Assembly (NCBI GenBank): GCA_030141605.1
Contig: JAQGDQ010000029.1
Span: 489,501-553,500 of the forward strand
DNA length: 64,000 nt
Direction: 5' to 3'
Origin: Tubiluchus corallicola
Lineage: Eukaryota; Priapulida; Priapulimorpha; Priapulimorphida; Tubiluchidae
The stretch's first letter is position 1. Every line of letters starts with the position of its first letter. A model generated the notes under the pieces. That model saw nothing but the letters and a program-made list of their open reading frames with translations. It did no database searches and was not told the origin of the DNA. A program made the position numbers and the translations under genes. Below, in pieces: positions 39,379 through 50,569 of this stretch.

Positions 39379-41837
39379 TCAAATTGTGACCATAGAAGTT
39401 GAAGTTGGAGGAGAAGATGATCTGTTGTCCGGTCCCTGTGCATTTAGCTGTGTCCAAGTATCACCTAGAGCCTTAGCGAAATGATCATCTACGCTACCTG
39501 CATGCAAAAACAATTCAGTAAGTAAATAAAGTATCATCAAAATGTGCCTAAGTATCACTAATCAATCAGTTATATCTTTATTAAAACTATGTACTAATTA
39601 TAATGCCACATACGCAAAACTACTGGTGGTCCTTAAAATAGTTCAACTAAAAGGTCTGTTTGCACAAAAATATTGATGCACAACCTTGCAAGTTTTTTCA
39701 GAACCTGTTAGCATAACTTGCAAATTACCAATTAGCCACCAACAGAAACTCATGTTACCTTTCCCATTGACAGAGAATGACTGCAATTAAGCTTGCATAA
39801 TTATGTGACTTTGGCCTTAGATTTGCAAACTATTAAAGTACTGCCAGTGTATGCTGGAATTTTGGGTGGGTATGTTCCAGATTTTAAAAAGTTTAAAAGC
39901 ACCCAATTTGTTCCTTATTCCATAAACATAACGTGTTATCTGTGATTTGCATAGAGCTACGGATTTTTGACTCACCAGTCACTGATATAGCATTAGATAA
40001 ACTAGGGGCCATGTTGGAAACAAGACATTCTGGGTAGTCTTTTCCTAATGACCTTCGAAAGTGCTCTTCAATCACAGGATCACATAAGCCTGAAAAAAAC
40101 GGTTGTTTCGTTTGTAAGATTTTCCATCGTTATAAACACATTTGGCAGCTTCACTCTATTCGTTCCAAGCAAGCACTCATTTCCTACTAGGGAAAACCAG
40201 TGCGTTATTATTTGCGTAAATAATAAGTTGACTGACTGTAAGAGGCTGGACTACTTATGCGTACTCAGCAATAGCATTTTATAGAAACTTATAACAGATC
40301 TTATTGCCAATTTTAATCGAATTAATTATGACTTTCTGACTACTTTGTTTTAGATGGCAACCCTATCAATAGCTAAGTTTGTCTGTTTTGCATTTTGGAA
40401 TGCATAAACTTGCTTTTATGTCAAACATGTGCAAGAGATGTTGTAACTGGTGTGTCACACGAACTGAACATATCAAACTTGCCACATGCCATTGTCACCA
40501 CCCAAAATGAAAATTAAAATTACTGAAAGCTGATTAGGTGATCTCATCCACTGTCTTTCTGCAGTGATAGAATCCTTGATTTCCAAATAATAGGTCTGAC
40601 AGGACACACAGTTTACATACAACCATACAGGTAGGTGGACAGAGTCAACTGGCAGGCAGACAGGCAGGCAAACAGTATGCATCTAATAGCAGTATACCGG
40701 TCAGTATTTCTCGCCGATGTCCTTGTTGAGACGTGTTGGCATCACTGCTTGATTGTCGCAAGTCTAGTGGTTTTACCTGCCCTCCTTGTGACGGTGGTAC
40801 AATGACAGACGGCCGCTCCTGTCTGGGTAGGCTGTCTGCAGTTGCATGCGTCCGCAAGTTCGATTCTTCAACTAATGATTGTATGTCATGAGTCCCACTT
40901 AGTGCTCTATAATGAAACAGAGATCATGGATAAAATGTTAATCGTATAATTAAATATTGCAAAAAATATGTATATGTTTATGGTGCACAATCGGGGCATA
41001 TTTACCATTTGCACCCTAGGCGCTAAATTTTAAATTGTGCCAAATTTTTAGGGGCTCAGTGTTAAAAACTTTTTATTGCTCTTGAAAATGCGCATCATTC
41101 AATATTTCATTTAAAAAGCGCGTATTTTATAACACACCACAAGCAGTTACTCCATTGCTTCTACATAAATACAGTGTAACAAACAACTGCAACTTGTAAG
41201 ACGTCACGGCTGAGCCTATACTTTCTAATATATGGCACCTGGTATCGTATTTATTGACTTCAAACACTCATCCGCTTTTGCTTGGCAGGCTTAGATATAA
41301 TCACTGTGGAAATGCAGGTAATTAATAAAAAAAAACACGTAGATACTTAGTCTAGGTAATAGTGCTACTAATTCACCACGAGTACACTATTACCAATACA
41401 CCACAAGTAATCAAGTTCAGCTGATAATATTCAAACAGTCCTAACAGAATGCGTGAACCTAGGGTGTCGTAATATTTTTGCCCCTGCGTGTAATGAATGA
41501 TCATGCAGAAGTAAGAGAAGCCTGTACGTTTGTGTGCCAGCGCATTTCCTATTAAGTTTGTTGCAATGTTCGTCATCGAAGTTTAGCACTTGTGCCATTT
41601 CTCGTCTCTCCCTGTTTCTGGCAACTTTGTTTGATTTAGTCGGCAGATCTTTTGAGTCGACGTTTGTGTTATTCCTTCTGTTATCGTCTGCAAAACATAT
41701 GTACGCAACTATTTTAACTTTAGATTAATTAACATTCCAGACATCAGATAACGATAACGATTATCAGCATCACCATTAACAGCACAACAGTAATGGCAAC
41801 AGCAGCAGTAACACACCTAGTGACGACGACGACGACG

Positions 41838-41870
<33 letters not shown>

Positions 41871-43712
41871 GTAGCAATAATGGAATGCTAAGAGCAATTT
41901 CAGTATGACATGCATTTTTTACGTAAAAACCACACTAGCCTACAGGCAGCATGCAACTCTTGGTAAAGATCAAAGACCATGGAACAGCAACATGGAATCA
42001 AATCGCCTCAGACTTTTTCTTATTGTGATATCTGCTTCAAGTAAGGCTCTACCGACAGCATCATCAAAATCCCGTTATCACACAGGCTATTAGCCCACAG
42101 GAGGAGACTATTGCTGTTTTGGCAGTTTTTCCTTATACTTAAGAAGGTTTGGATAGATTGTTACACGTATTGACAGGTTTTCACTTTTAGACGTGGCATT
42201 TCCTAGACGTAGGAACTAATGATATATAAAATAGAACTTAAAGGTACAGGACTTTTGAATATTGGCAATTTTGGACACGATAAGTTAAATTTCTGGCAAG
42301 TTTGATTGGTAATTTTGGACACGATAAGTTAAATTTCTGGCAAGTTTACAACAGGCATGTTTAACTACAAAAAGTTTGGACACACAAAAATCTGGGTACA
42401 AAACACGGACATTAGGAATTCTGGATACGAATTCCCCTACATAAAGTTTAGATACAAAGCAATTTGGACGCGAGAAAATTTGGAAATGAAAGCCTGTGCG
42501 TAAGAGAGTTTAGATAAGGACATTCAGTCTCAGTGCAACTCAGCTCACAACAGCTTTACTAAAATCAGGTTCACCTAAACTCATCTCAGCTTAGTATACG
42601 TCTGCTCGCTTCAACACTACTCAGTTAGCTAACATGTTTCAAGTCAACTAAATGACTCAATTCAGCTTAACTCAGCTCAAGCTGAACTCAACCCTCAATA
42701 CAAGGTTTAACTCCTTACAAACAAACTTCAATAAAAAAAGGTTGTGCAGGCGAGACGAATGCTGGGCGAGTTCTCAAAATTAATCGATACGTCTAAACTA
42801 TCATTTTTGATTTAGATTACTATTAAAGCAACGTTCGCATCATGTATCATGATGTATGTCCGAACATCTTACCATATAGCATACGAGCTATATGGCTAGT
42901 ACCAAAATACTTTGTATTCAAACTGTCCTGGAACTATTTGTTTTTTTTTACTAAGTCGCATCTGTTCAAATGTTTTTAAGCAGCACAAAGACAGAAAAGA
43001 GTGTCCAACTTCTGTGTGTCCAGTTTGCCTTGTATCAGGATCTCCACAGAAAGAAACAAACTTCTTTTTAACCTGTCTGTTATCCAAACAGCCTTACTCA
43101 CAAGGCCAAAAAGTGTTCTGTGACCAAACTGCAAAAAAGGCCCAAATGCTTCCAAAAGTTTTCCAAAAATGTAAAGTACTCCAAACGGACTCAACCTAAT
43201 TTTTGAAAACACAGTTAAAATAGCGTCAGAGTCGGTTGTAAATTCAGAAAATTGAGAAAAATCTCAAGTGCAGAAGACAGCGGTTACGGTTAAATTGTAA
43301 ACCACTATGTGGAACGAACATGCATCGAGGACAGCCGCATTATGTATGTAACGACTTCCCAAAAATACACAGAACAACAACTTTTACGTGACCTACAAAG
43401 CAACCTTGAACAAATAGCACTAGCGCAGTTAACAAACGATTATTTGGAATAAAACACCAGCTACACAGAAAGTGCAACAAAGTATTGAACTCAATCACAC
43501 AAGCAATGCCAATCAACAACCGGTATATGGGGCTCGAATTAAGAATGTTCAAGAATTCTTGTGCTTTTAACAACTTGTCTGATCTGACAGACAGACAGAC
43601 AGACAGACAGACGACAGACAGATAGACAAAGGTGGAGGAAAAGGAAAAAGGAAAAAGAGCGAGATAGAAGCATTAGAAGGGTGGAAAGGAACAGAGGCTG
43701 AGTGGGAGATGC

Positions 43713-43780
<68 letters not shown>

Positions 43781-43847
43781 GGGAGAGAGAGGGAGAGAGA
43801 GGGAGAGAGGGAGAGAGGGAGAGAGGGAGAGAGAGGGAGAGAGGGAG

Positions 43848-43889
<42 letters not shown>

Positions 43890-45512
43890 GGGAGGAGAGG
43901 AGAAAGAAGGCGAAGGAGGAGAAGAGAGGGAAGAGAAGAGAAGGGTGATAATTTATTGGTGTTCTAACACTATTCTGTATAGATTTTGATTTTTGATTGA
44001 ATATCTTTATTGACATAAACATATGATAATAACAATGTAATAATTCATGTGTTAATTAATACTGTAAAATGTTATTAAAGCTGTTTCCAGCCCACTTGGG
44101 CTTACAAGTCAATTTCATGAAAATTTATCACATAATAACTGTGCAGTTCATTTACATAGAATATCAAATAAAAGAAAATATATAATATGGAATTTTAACA
44201 TATACCTGAATGGACAAGTCATGTATTAAATATATATCTTGTTTTGCCTCATTCTAAAAATCTTATAAGCATATTTTGCAGTCCTAAGGACATTCTCTTC
44301 TGACATAATATATTTCCATTTATTTACATTATCTAATTGTTCCGGGTCCATGTTAATATCTTGGAAAAATTCTTCTCTCTCTAGTCTATAATGTGTACAA
44401 ACAAACATAAAGTGAGATTCATCCTCTACATCTCCACAGCAACATATCTTACACAAACGTTCACCAACCTTAACATTTCTAAACCTACCATGCTCCAGTT
44501 CCAGGGGAAGAGTACCACTTCTTAGCTTTGCAAGCACAGACCTGTATTTTCCTTGCATATTAATATAAACATATGGTTCTACTCCAAAGCTGTTCTTATA
44601 CAATATATATGTTCTAAGTTTAGGGTAATCTGCATTTTTTGCTTTCCAATCAACACAGTGTTTCTCATACAGCTGTGCCCATGCTCTGCTAAGAGGTACA
44701 GTATCCATATTAACAAAAGCTTGCTGGTATAGAACTAAGAAAAGTATGGTATGGGTACTGAAATAAATAAGTTTCTTGTTTTTGTGTTCATAGTTAAGTA
44801 AGCCAAGATCGTAAGCTTACAAGACTTAGTTCTGCTAGAAATGTGATTTTAACCTGCTTACTAAATTCTCAGCAGTCCATGTATACAGGGAGGCATAACT
44901 AAAGCAGGGGGTGCAAACCCGAGGCACGTACCCCCAAGCAGCTTATAGGAACCGTATGCTGCAAATTTTGTCTCGCAAAAATCTGTACATGCGCTGCACT
45001 GACTTAACTTCTTTTACGTTTTTATATTTGTTTTAAAATAAAAGAGACAGATCCATAAAGCTGCATTTGTCTTGTCACTGCTGAATGGCGTTATACGAGT
45101 ATACTTTTCGAAAGTGTTTATGAAACTAGTACCGCCACCTACTTAACAGAAATTATTCAAGCTAAAGCACTTGAAACAATAGGGACCGACAAGAAAAAGC
45201 TAGCTGCAACCAATTAGTTCTCGGAGGACGTATATTTTGGAGGGACAAATATACATCTCTGTCGGTGCAGCACGTACGCAGGTCTACCTTAAATACATGT
45301 ATCTCAAATAATTATCTCCGACAATCCCAAATTGAGTGTGACAGAATATTAAACAGCAAAGCTACTTTAAGATGCGCGAAGCCTAAAGTTTGTGTGCTTT
45401 ACTACGTATGAATGTAAATCGCCGAGTTACCTTTGTCTGTCCAAGATAGCCAAGAATCGTCAGGCATTGGTTCCGGGATCAGACATTCGTCTCGTCTTTC
45501 TCTCATCCTCAT
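39379..45512 (-). CDS. VGLL4: Vestigial-like protein 4 (two Tondu domains)
   Basis: Five minus-strand exons joined by phase: 45512-45431, 41687-41528, 40906-40698, 40089-39976 and 39497-39379 (82+160+209+114+119 nt), giving 227 aa with stop TGA at 39379-39381. VGLL4 binds TEAD factors and competes with YAP/Yorkie. Two Tondu motifs identify it: DPVIEEHFRRSLGKDY (residues 154-169) and SVDDHFAKALGDTW (190-203). They are linked by ISVTG as in vertebrate VGLL4 and split by a phase-1 intron at that Gly. Upstream, RQERPSVI matches the conserved RPSVI stretch. Donors are GTAACT, GTACAG, GTATAC and GTGAGT; two are weak but the only phase-consistent choices seen. The start is the first ATG after an in-frame TAG. 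The N-terminal half is poorly conserved and exon 2 is the least certain. Intron 1 (3.7 kb) holds a LINE tail and a GA microsatellite; intron 2 holds a MITE. Confidence 0.9.
40991..41486. mobile_element. hAT-like MITE, CAGGGGCGTATTTACC family, copy 2
   Basis: The left end, CGGGGCATATTTACCATTTG, continues with a GCACCCTAGG word. The right end in reverse complement reads CAGGGGCAAAAATATTACGA, then CACCCTAGG. Interior words (ACACACCACAAGCAGTTA, AGGTAATAGTGCTACT) match 16964-17312. It lies wholly within intron 2 of VGLL4. Confidence 0.6.
41745..41880. repeat. (GAC)n(AAC)n microsatellite
   Basis: Pure at 41821-41871, in intron 1 of VGLL4. Confidence 0.95.
42258..42500. repeat. Tandem repeat with TTTGGACACGA words
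   Basis: A near-perfect duplication of about 45 bp (GGACACGATAAGTTAAATTT...CTGGCAAGTTT at 42271-42308 and 42317-42354). It is followed by decayed shorter units AAGTTTGGACACAC, GGATACGAATT, AGTTTAGATACAAA and ATTTGGACGCGAG. Confidence 0.8.
42525..42715. repeat. Degenerate (CTCAG/CAACT)n pentanucleotide tract
   Basis: CTCAGCTCA, CTCAACT and CTTAACTCAG words recur over about 190 bases in intron 1 of VGLL4. Confidence 0.65.
43587..43627. repeat. (CAGA)n microsatellite
   Basis: A regular ACAG run with one interruption. Confidence 0.95.
43716..43945. repeat. (GA)n / (GGAGA)n microsatellite
   Basis: A long purine tract. Open frames of alternating Arg-Glu or Ser-Leu over it are artefacts. Confidence 0.98.
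43985..44760 (-). pseudogene. LINE 3' end: C-terminal zinc-knuckle part of the RT protein
   Basis: The minus strand is open for about 160 codons (44708-44226) and further upstream without Met. It contains KYRSVLAKLRSGTLPLELE, GRFRNVKVGERLCKICCCG and VEDESHFMFVC, the C-terminal CCHC-type tail of non-LTR retrotransposon proteins. It is 5' truncated, as LINE insertions usually are. Its 3' end lies near 43985, where AATAAAG and repeated TTGATTTTTGATTG-like words are followed by the GA microsatellite. It sits in intron 1 of VGLL4 in the same orientation as the gene. The open frame is intact, so the insertion may be fairly young. It is not a host gene. Confidence 0.8.
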
Positions 45513-45841
45513 CTGGACTGCGTTACACAGTGACGACAATTGCTAACCCGATTTCAGTCCATGTACTTTGATTTCGACAATTTTCTTGCAATTTCGACGT
45601 CCGATTTAAAAAAACGACAAATTCCTGATTTAGAAAATCGTATTTGCAAAAGATCTTTGAAACTTGTAAATATTATTCTTGAGCAATTAAGATTTTGACG
45701 CAAAATCCGATCCTGCACGAAACTTGCTCTGCTGCTGCACAGAAATTTCAAAATTAACCACACAGAATTTTTAGGAGCACCAAATAATCGGGAATATGTA
45801 GAGATTACGGTGATTTACATTAGCAAAAATCACTTTTCGAT

Positions 45842-46154
45842 TTGACTCTTCGTGTTGTTTCTACTGTGGTTGTATCACTAAGAAGTAACTTGCACGTATT
45901 TCTTTACTGGCAAGACCTATTTAAAGACAGCCTGTTTGCCAGCGGTCTGAGGGTCGGAATGCATGGAATTCGAATCAGCAGCGCTGCATTTAATGCTCCA
46001 AAGAATGCTCGGTATTTAGGGTGCGATGATTTTTACTTGTATGTGAGGGGTAATGGGAACATGTGGGGGCTTTTCGGAAAAGGCTCTAGCCGTATTTACA
46101 CAGTAACTAACCTTCAAAAACCCTGTAACGTTAATGGAACTGTAGTGTCCGTCT
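45842..46154 (+). CDS. Unrecognised open frame ending at a strong splice donor (possible 5' exon)
   Basis: An open frame of about 104 codons starts 330 bases upstream of the VGLL4 start on the opposite strand. It runs into CCGTCT|GTAAGTAAG, a near-perfect donor at 46155. I do not recognise the protein (segments include GCDDFYLYVRGNGNMWGLFG). It could be a first exon of a divergent transcript, for example a 5' exon of the myohemerythrin gene 3.8 kb downstream, or chance. Confidence 0.25.
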
Positions 46155-46169
46155 GTAAGTAAGAATTTT

Positions 46170-48640
46170 AATGCGCTGTGCCAAATTATCAATAATTTAA
46201 GAATTCCCCGCCACTTATCCCGCCTACTTTGAATTGACGAAGATGGCGCATGGATCGAAGCACTGTGTGCGAGTGTAGGATAGAGAGGCCGTTCACAGAC
46301 ATTTTTTAGACGTACTTTACTCAGACGAGACTTTGTGGTTAGCTTCAGCGTTGCGAAAAATGTTTTTGAAATATTATTGTTTCTTTCGGTTTGAATGACT
46401 TTTAAATCTTTCCTTCCAGTTAGACAGAATAAACCGCAAAATAAACACAGCTACTGTTTTTTCCGAAAGATATTACCCCCCCCCCCCCCAGTTGCCCTGC
46501 AGGCGGATCCAGACGAATGAAGTTAGACTCAAACAGGGAGCTCTAATACTATTCATGATAGGCCTACTATAAGCTGCTACTTTTAGTCATTTACACGCAT
46601 TACCTTGTGTTTTCTATTTTTCACTTTTAAACAACTTATCTTCTGATTTCACATTTCATTTTTGCTGTTCTGGTGCTAAATTATATTAACTAATTACAAA
46701 AAATTTTAATTGTAAAATGGCTAATTGAAGGTGGAAAACTGTAAGGTTTTTAAATTTTTAAATTAACTTTTTTAAATCGAAAGAAGGATACGCGAAAATC
46801 GGCATACTGAGCTGGGTTTGAACTGACGGCCTTTGAGTTGCAAGTTGGAAAACTTAAAAACCACCAGATAAATTAGATAAGAATTTAGTCTGAACATTAC
46901 GATAATACTATACAATACGTCAAGTCCATAAAAGAAAACCAAAGACTTTCTAAATTATAGATCTGCACGTAATTGTAACAAAAAACATAAAATAAAAAAT
47001 CTAAACGACGAATACCACCAATTGTTCAAAATGTGAACTACAGTATTATATTGTCGTTTTCTAAGTTTTTGAACCATTTATTATTTAACCAGAATGTGTA
47101 TTTATTAACGTGCAGACCCTGTAGACGACAACGGTGGCTGAGATCCTGGGAGAAAAGCTGAGATATTATTAGCGCATTTTTTATAAATAACTGTTAGTTC
47201 CAACGGACATGAACATTAATGCAGAACAATTGGCCACTGCCCCTGACCCCTTGACCACACATTACTGTCCTTTCCCCGCCCAGAGTTACGAACCCTGCTG
47301 TGAGTTTCGTGACCCTAGCTTGCATGCCTAACGAGTTATTCAGCGAAATGTTGGAGGAGAATAAGAATATACAATAGTTACGAAATGTACGTGCTGTCTT
47401 GCATCATTTAGCATTCATGACATTTTGGCTTGTGGTATTTAGTGTGCATTACTAAAATCAAAATACGGTTTGGTAACAGCTGGACAATTTGTACACTAAT
47501 GCTCAAATACTTTTAATAAAAATACATTAAAGTACTGACTGTAGATACTGAAAATACTGTTGAGTCTCTGATCTAGTCATCATTTTTTAATGTTCAAGAA
47601 TTAAAACTTTGTAAACGCGGTTGCGTATTTCATTAATAAAATTTAAATTACAGAATTAGTGCCACGTAAAATACATTGAAAATCGAACCTAAAACGATGG
47701 TTTTTGTGAAACAAACCAAAACCAAATCGAACATAAAATGCAGAACCGCAAGGAGCCGCATCGTAGGCCAAACATTTGTGAGTGCATGCACCGGCCTACT
47801 TTCGGCCAAGGACACTGGTGAAAACTGAACAGTATACGAGTTCACAAATGGAGGACACCATTGTAATTCTGTCGAATTCGTATAGACTATTAATTAGTAA
47901 TAGATTTATGTCTAGAAAACTTAATTTCAGCAGAAATGAAATGTTACAACACTGAAAATATCGTAATTTTACTGCACACTTGAATGTATTATTATAAGTA
48001 TAATTAATAATAAGTATAATTATAATTATAAGTATTATTAATATAATTATTATAAGTCCATGTGCCACGCCGCCGATACCATCTTCATAGATCAAGAAAC
48101 TATAAACAGACTTTCTTTTCATTTTTAACTGGATTATTTATATTTAGAACTTATAGTTTCTTACTGAAGTGCGCATTAGCGTTGCCGAAACGCGTAGAAT
48201 GTAGACTTATGGTTTTTCAAAAAAAAATTATGGTGTCTTAGGGGCCGTTGTAACAAATCAATTTGATTTCTGTTGAATTTAATTAACAGAATTACTATAG
48301 TAGAATTTAATTTAATTGTAAATTACAAGCGTCGTATTTACTTAGGTCTCGTTATGTCTGCAGTAACTAAACTTGATAATAGCGTAAATCGGCCTAAATG
48401 CATTATAGCCTTTGTATACTTGAAGTTTCCGAAAATTTTAAAGAAACGTATATACTCAAGAAAAATATATACGCACCTGCGCCGTCCGTACAGCTGTTAA
48501 TAATTTCCTTTTTGCTTTATTTAGGCTAGTATTATTTTACAAAAGGTTTTCATTAGCTCATACTTAGCTTGGTTCTTAATTTAGAATAATTTTCGTTGAT
48601 GACAGTTAATACATAGATCCTGCTTGCATTCTTTCCATCA
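46170..48640. other. Intergenic, no gene seen
   Basis: A poly-C run at 46476-46489 is the only distinct feature. Confidence 0.45.
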
Positions 48641-48644
48641 CTAT

Positions 48645-48840
48645 GGCGAAATGGACATGTTGGAAAGTGTTCAAAGATATTTTACAAGTAGAGTTTTTAT
48701 AGAGGCAACCTAAATGCAGTGACTAATCCTGGAGGACTTGAATTATTGAGCCTAGAGCCACTCGAAAAGAGACTTCTAGAAGTGGTTCAGTGATATGATG
48801 TAATATCATGTACAAAGTGATGTTGAATTAAAGTCTGGCG
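48645..48840 (+). pseudogene. LINE reverse-transcriptase fragment
   Basis: The plus strand reads MDMLESVQRYFTSRV and, after a frame change, LELLSLEPLEKRLLEVVQ. This matches the LExVQRRFTRRI...RLxxLxLxSLExRRxxxDL thumb-region pattern of CR1/jockey-like reverse transcriptases. It is frameshifted with stops. Confidence 0.6.
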
Positions 48841-49925
48841 TGTTTCTAGTAGAGCATTAACCGATAATACCTTTGACATAATCACCCACTAAAATTATGT
48901 GTGAGACGTGTTTTCTAAACTAGTTTTCCGCACATTTCGGTCAAATCCGTACTGCCAATACGTAATTCTGTATACCATATTCCCTCATATAAACTGCCAT
49001 CCCTTGGTTACTGTTATGGATACTAAATTATTGCGAAAACCGTTAAACCTTATCGATTTAAATGATAAGCACGTGTAAAAGTTTAATTATGAAATCCTAC
49101 CAATTTTGTGTTTATATTCAAGTGTGAGATCAAACATAAAGCATGAGGTAGAAGTGTATCTCCATGTAGGTTTCAGTGACTTCCAAATGCAAACTTTTTC
49201 CATCAAAGCATGTATTTATGTTGATGATGCCATGTCTTTAATTTAATTGTTCAACGAGTTTAGTGCTTATATTTATTTCAAGGAGTTTATCTTTTTTTTA
49301 GATAACCTAAATTATGCACTGAGATTTCATTCACAAATTCATTCATTAATTTAACAATCTAAATCATTAACTTTTTCATTTCTTTTTCTCTGTTATTTAT
49401 TTATTCATGCAGTCGTTTTAGCATTATTCTAAATTTGGAAGTAGAAATCAACAGCTCGTTTTAGCAGCGCTTTTTAAAATGTTAATCTAGAAGTGCTGTA
49501 CAATTTAAGTTTTGGCTTCTTATAGCAATGAAGCCAGAAATTTCAATATTGTTCAAGTTAGTGGTAAACAGCCCATTTGCGTATCAGGACTTAAGCATTA
49601 AACTTGAAGGGGCCAACTGAAATAATCTAAGGTCCTAATGTGTTACGACAACGCCACATTTCCCTTTCGCCTTGTGATCATTAAAACGATAAACAAAAAT
49701 TTAGCAGCAATTTCTTACCAATGCACGATAATAAGACCTTTTATTGAAATATATATTATGTTCAAATATTTTCAGCGAACATGAGCTCTGCTTACCTGCA
49801 GAACTCATGGTTTGGCTTCCTGCTATATAATGGTCTGTATATCATATCTATAAGCATTTGGTTTGTCAGGGGTAACCTGTTTTGACGGAGTTTTGGTTTC
49901 ACTTATTTATTGTGTTTTTTGTTTC
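48841..49925. other. 5' flank of myohemerythrin, no coding exon seen
   Basis: It presumably holds an upstream intron, because an acceptor (TTTTGTTTCGCAG) lies at 49917-49929. Confidence 0.45.
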
Positions 49926-49963
49926 GCAGGACAGTCGTCCTTTGTGCACATTTTCCAGAAAAA

Positions 49964-50520
49964 ATGAGTTTCGAAATTCCTGAACCGTTCTGCTGGGATG
50001 AAAGTTTTCAAGTTTTTGTAAGTATGCTATTTAGTATAAGTGTGGTTGAAAATTCAATGTTACTGACAAACTGATATAGAAGTTTTGTCATCGCTTTTTA
50101 TTTTTAGTATGACAATCTGGACACGGAACATAAAGGCTTGTTCAACGGCATCTTTAATATGGCGAAAGAGCCATCTAACGAGGAAAATGTGAAAACGTTG
50201 TATAATTTGGTTACCGCTCATTTTAATGATGAAGAGGTTCGTAATTTTTTATAATTTTTTTAAATATTTTCAAGCTCGTTTATTACGTTAAACATAACGC
50301 AATTTCATACTTCATTTTGATATAAAAACATTTACAGGCATGCATGGAGAAGTCCAAGTATGAAGACTTTCCAGAACATAAAAAAGTACACGACGAATTC
50401 AAAACCAAAATAGCAGGTTTAAAAGCGCCAGTTGATGACGATACGGTACAATACGCAAAAAATTGGCTCGTCAACCACATCAAAGGGATCGATTTCAAGT
50501 ACAAAGGACGACTGGGTTGA
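49964..50520 (+). CDS. Myohemerythrin (non-haem di-iron oxygen-binding protein)
   Basis: Three exons, 49964-50017, 50108-50236 and 50338-50520, both introns phase 0, giving 121 aa. Hemerythrins bind O2 at a di-iron centre in a four-helix bundle; the myo form is a monomeric muscle or cellular protein. All seven iron ligands are present: His26, His56, Glu60, His75, His79, His108 and Asp113. The C-terminal [15 protein letters not shown] and the APVDDDTV insertion before the last helix are hallmarks of myohemerythrin rather than circulating hemerythrin. Introns fall after F18 and after E61, in front of and behind the helix bearing His26 and His56. The second donor (GAG|GTTCGT) is weak but keeps the frame. 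There is no signal peptide, so it is intracellular. An acceptor 34 bases before the ATG implies a 5' UTR intron. Confidence 0.96.
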
Positions 50521-50563
50521 AATTTTTGGCAGAACAGTTTTATTGACATGTTATCATCAGACA

Positions 50564-50569
50564 AATAAA
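50564..50569 (+). promoter_or_regulatory. Polyadenylation signal for myohemerythrin
   Basis: AATAAA 44 bases after the stop. Confidence 0.75.

Noticed and set aside
42896-43573. Several 60-95 codon open frames on both strands in VGLL4 intron 1
   Set aside because: They overlap each other and show no family resemblance or splice support.
43567-44022. Open frames of up to 151 codons on both strands
   Set aside because: They are the translation of the GA/CT microsatellite.
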